From Dipteris shenzhenensis (Eukaryota > Polypodiophyta > Polypodiopsida > Gleicheniales): a DNA stretch of 64,000 nucleotides. A program made the translations under genes and the position numbers. Positions 60,751-64,000 of the stretch are shown piece after piece (within the stretch, counting starts at the first letter, position 1; the number at the start of each line of letters is the position of its first letter). The stretch lies in assembly GCA_047967505.1 (NCBI GenBank), contig CM106541.1. One strand, given 5' to 3'. The notes below the pieces were generated by a model. The model saw nothing but the letters and a program-made list of their open reading frames with translations, was not told the origin of the DNA and made no database searches.

Positions 60751-63700
60751 GAAAGAAAGAAAGAGAGAAATTTTATTAGAGTCTTCGGAAGACTGATGGG
60801 TCTATGAGACTGAAAGAAAACCTGATACAAATCACAGTAAGGGTGGAGCTACTGTAACGAGCATCATCACCCGTGCTGAATCTTAAGTCTGATCATACAT
60901 AATCAAATACATCTGGATGTAATAATGAAAAGAAAAGGACTGGAGCGGAGTGGAATTCTCCGTATGTCATGTCGCCCTACTTGGTGCATAGCCGGTGATG
61001 GGACGTTGGCGCCCGTCAAGGGGTGCCGTGTGTCTCGGTCTCCTAGACAAGGCTCGACGCAAGACCAGAGCCACCGTGACTCTCGTGGGATGTATCCCGA
61101 GTCTAAACAATGACGGGAGGTCCCCTAGAGTGATCTGTGTGCTCCCTCGATGTCTCGTGTGTCATGCTGTGGTTGTCGGGTCGGGGTCTCTGCCACGTCT
61201 GCGGCTAGAGACTGGACTATCAATGTCACTCAATGGGAAGAACTCTGTGATCCTGCTCTGAGAGGTCTGTGATGATGTGGCCAAGCCCCGTCGCCTGAGT
61301 AAGTACTCTCTGTGTCGGACCCCCTCGTGAAAGAAGGCCGCGAGGCATCTTTGATTTAGGTAGGCGAGGAACCTGGAAAGGAGCCCAGAGCTATCTCTGA
61401 AGAGGCAGTGGTAGCGACCTCGGATTTCGTAGTACACTGGGCACCTGAAAATAAAATGCTCCTTCGAATCAACCTCTTGACAGTCGCATAATATGCATAA
61501 GCGATGCTGTCTAGGAATTCCCTCTGCTCTGCCGCTCTCTATACAGAGGCGGTGTGATGATACTCGAAACTGTCGAATGGAGATCCGTAGTGAGTGAGGC
61601 ATATGCAGCTCAGTGTACCCCGGTGGTGTGATGAATCCCTCCTCTGAAATACGAAGATAGTAATCTCTGTAGAAACTCAGCTTCAATGGAAGCTCTCTCG
61701 GCTCCAACTAGGTCCTAAAGGTGTGTAGCTGCAGGAGATCCTCTCGAATGACCTAGTTGGTGTGTGGCCCGATCGGGATGGTGGGTGGGAGTACCGAAGG
61801 GGCATCTAAACTGTACTGAAAAGGAGGTATCCTATCGATGTGGAACCCTAGTCTCACAAACCATCTGTGAGTCCGTGCATACCAGCATCGCTCCTCTCCC
61901 TTTGCTGCTAACCTCATGGAGGAATCGAGAGCCAACCATGGCAACATCTGTCTCCCTGATGTGCAGTCCCCATATGACCTAACTTGGTGTAGATATGATA
62001 TGTGATGGTCTGAAAGGCTGCATCTAGCTGGAGTGGAGTGCATCTAGCTCGGCCTGAATGATGTGATGTGGTACAGATGGTTTCCCCCGGGTCATCCGTG
62101 AGAGCATGAGGATCTGCAGGTGCTCCACCCGTGTCCACTCTATCTCGGACATGTCAGGCCCCCAACAAGGGCTGCCATACATACCGGCTGGTCGGACCAA
62201 GGAGTCAAAGAGAAGAGCCTTGGTCCGAGGGTCCTGGAAGTGGGAGTGGAAGCATTGTCTCTCTAGCCGAGCCAGTGAGGCATATCCCTTGCTTAGTTTG
62301 GCATGCATCGCTAGTCTCATTGTGAAGATCGGGCCGGAGAAGATGACCCCCAAGTACATGTACGAGGATACGATCTCAACTGGTGACCCACCGAAAGTAA
62401 AAGTAAACTGCTTCCGTTGCATGTTTGCTCGAGAGGTGTTAAAAATCATGACATTGGTCTTGCCAAGGGACTTCCAAATCATGGGATAAACAAAAAGCCT
62501 GTAGTGCATCCAGGTGCCGTTGGAGCCCCTCGGGTGTGGACGACAAGAGTGCCACGTCATATACATAAAGAAGAATCCTAATGATGATCCCGGCAAGTGA
62601 GCAACCAGTCCCTCCGAACGCCCCCATGAAGGTCTCAAGCTCATCGATGTAGAGGCCAAACAGGGTCGGTGATAAAGGAGAACCCTATTTGACGCTTATG
62701 GTACTCAAGATCTCATTTATCCAACCTGCGCCTGTCCGAACTCGGCCTGAGACTCTCTCATACAGTGCCATGACTGTGCAGATGATCTCCTAATCAAATC
62801 CCAGTGTCTGTAGGCGTGTGATGAGACGAGCTCGAGGTATTGTGTCAAAGGCTTTGCAGAAATCCACAAAGCAGCAATATACCCTTTCCTTCCGTGATTT
62901 GGCCTCCTTAATGACACTCCTGAGTGTGAGTATGTGATCCTTGGTCCCACGGTCTCGCCTAAAATCGGCCTCACATTCTGCTCTGAGCCCTCTCATCTCT
63001 GTGAACATGCTGACTGACGCATCCAATACAACTGCATAGATCTTGGACATCACGTGCAATCATGATAGTCGTGTAGTTACTTAGGTCAATGGGATCCCCT
63101 GCCTTGTGGATAGGGGGATGGTGTTGAGTGTCCAAGTGCGGGGGAAGCCAAGGCAAACAGCGTCATTGAATAGCTCTACTAGGATCGGGGCTAACGTGTC
63201 GATCCCATATGCGATAAACTCAGTGCATAGCCCCTTGTGATCCTTAGCTCGGCCATTGTGCAGTTTCAATGTCGCGTCCTTGACTCCCCCTTTGGTGAAC
63301 AACGTGCAAGTGGTGGGGCGAGGTGTGTGTATGAGATCTGGAGTGGGCTGTTGTGGGACATCATAAAGATGGTGTGCATACGTGTGCCAGAATCTCGTGT
63401 CGGTGAGGGGTGATGGAGACCTACGCTCAAGGAATCTCCACAAAAAATCCTTAGGGTTGCTGTTGTACAAGATGTGCAAAATCTCCTCCTCATTTTGACG
63501 AAGAAATGTCTGCTTCTTCTAACGTACGAGATGTTGGTACTTGTGTACCGTGTTTGGTGTGTTCGGGAGGTGACATTTGGTTTCAAGTCGGAGCTATCGG
63601 CGATAGCACTCCGCATCGTACCAATTGTTGCGGGGTACAGAATCAAGAGGTGGTGGTCTAGTGGACTGTGTGGTGTGGGGAAAGATTTGGAGGGCAGCCT

Positions 63701-64000
63701 CATGGAGTGTGTGACCAACAGGGCAGCACGGTCCTCTATGACTAGTATATGATCGATGTAGGTTAGGAGTCTGTGTAGGCGTCCAGAGTAGGCCGGTGAG
63801 AGGCTGTGATCAAAGTGTATGTCGTGGTAGGTGTCGTGCTTCCTATGTGGTGTGTGTGGTGTGGCTCTAGTGAAGAATAGGTATGTGTGATCAGCTCCTG
63901 GAGATAGTGGTGCTACGGTGAAGTCGGTGATACATCAAGTGAAGGTAGGGGATCCCATGATGTAATCTACTACACTAGTGCCCCCCCTGTGTGGGAAGCA
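60751..64000 (-). mobile_element. LINE VI: minus-strand LINE, runs off the right edge
   Basis: The 3' end is (GAAA)n at 60751 on the plus strand, with AATAAA on its own strand, matching LINE IV. The 5' part lies beyond the window. It interrupts or abuts the end of LINE Vb. Confidence 0.85.
61162..64000 (-). pseudogene. LINE VI ORF2 (end of endonuclease, RT with YVYD, zinc knuckle)
   Basis: The endonuclease end ([10 protein letters not shown]-like, about 63955) enters from the right edge. RT has KGGVKDATLKLHNGRAKDHK, FCKAFDTIPRARL (about 62850) and a catalytic box changed to YVYDVALL (62551-62575). The C-terminal region ([35 protein letters not shown]) ends in a single zinc knuckle, CILCDCQEVDSKEHFIFRC (about 61480). 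Stops and frameshifts occur at several points. It is a sister copy of LINE IV without the knuckle duplication. Confidence 0.87.

Overview
The window is plant nuclear DNA, probably from a species with a large genome such as a fern or gymnosperm; the species itself cannot be read from it. There is no sign of operons or ribosome binding sites, and no tRNA, rRNA or CRISPR array was seen. It is made almost entirely of retrotransposons lying inside one host gene. That gene, on the + strand, encodes a DExH-box RNA helicase of the DHX29/DHX57/plant DExH7 group. Nine consecutive exons (5836-45011, 1080 nt, 360 codons, no stop codon, all introns GT-AG) cover helicase motifs II (DEVH), III (SAT), V (TNIAETSIT) and VI (QRRGRAGR). 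The start of the gene (motif I) and its end lie outside the window. Intron 7 is 28.5 kb and the last intron runs more than 19 kb past the right edge.

Layout. 1-3743: the 3' part of a Ty1/copia element (Copia I) in the upstream intron or flank, followed by an array of inverted LTR pieces (3440-4510) and two LINE 3' stubs. 5836-5901: exon a. 5902-10849: intron 1, with a sense-strand L1-type LINE (LINE I). 10850-11749: four clustered exons (b-e). 11750-15308: intron 5, with a gypsy integrase/LTR scrap and diverged duplications. 15309-15801: exons f and g.

15802-44300: intron 7, holding nested elements. LINE III (minus strand) is split by a Ty3/gypsy element (Gypsy I, 17847-24195). Next comes a rearranged gypsy remnant (Gypsy III). 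A minus-strand LINE fragment follows, split by Copia II (30758-42790, perfect 5-bp target duplication), and Copia II is itself interrupted by LINE IV. A LINE 5' fragment and G-rich repeats then lead to exon h (44301) and exon i (44922).

45012-64000: start of the last intron. It holds LINE Va, then LINE Vb split by Gypsy II (48243-58855), then LINE VI (minus strand), which runs off the right edge.

Every transposon reading frame examined carries stop codons, frameshifts, deletions or a lost catalytic residue, so all copies look inactive by themselves. The helicase exons are clean. Main points for follow-up: the helicase gene hidden among the transposons; a near-perfect palindrome of about 1.14-kb arms that copies LTR, primer-binding site and leader of Gypsy II in inverted orientation; a 107-bp tandem duplication in Copia II gag that is bounded by GT and AG and could act as a newborn intron; a tandem duplication of a LINE zinc knuckle; and CCGTAC-rich leaders shared by unrelated retroelements.
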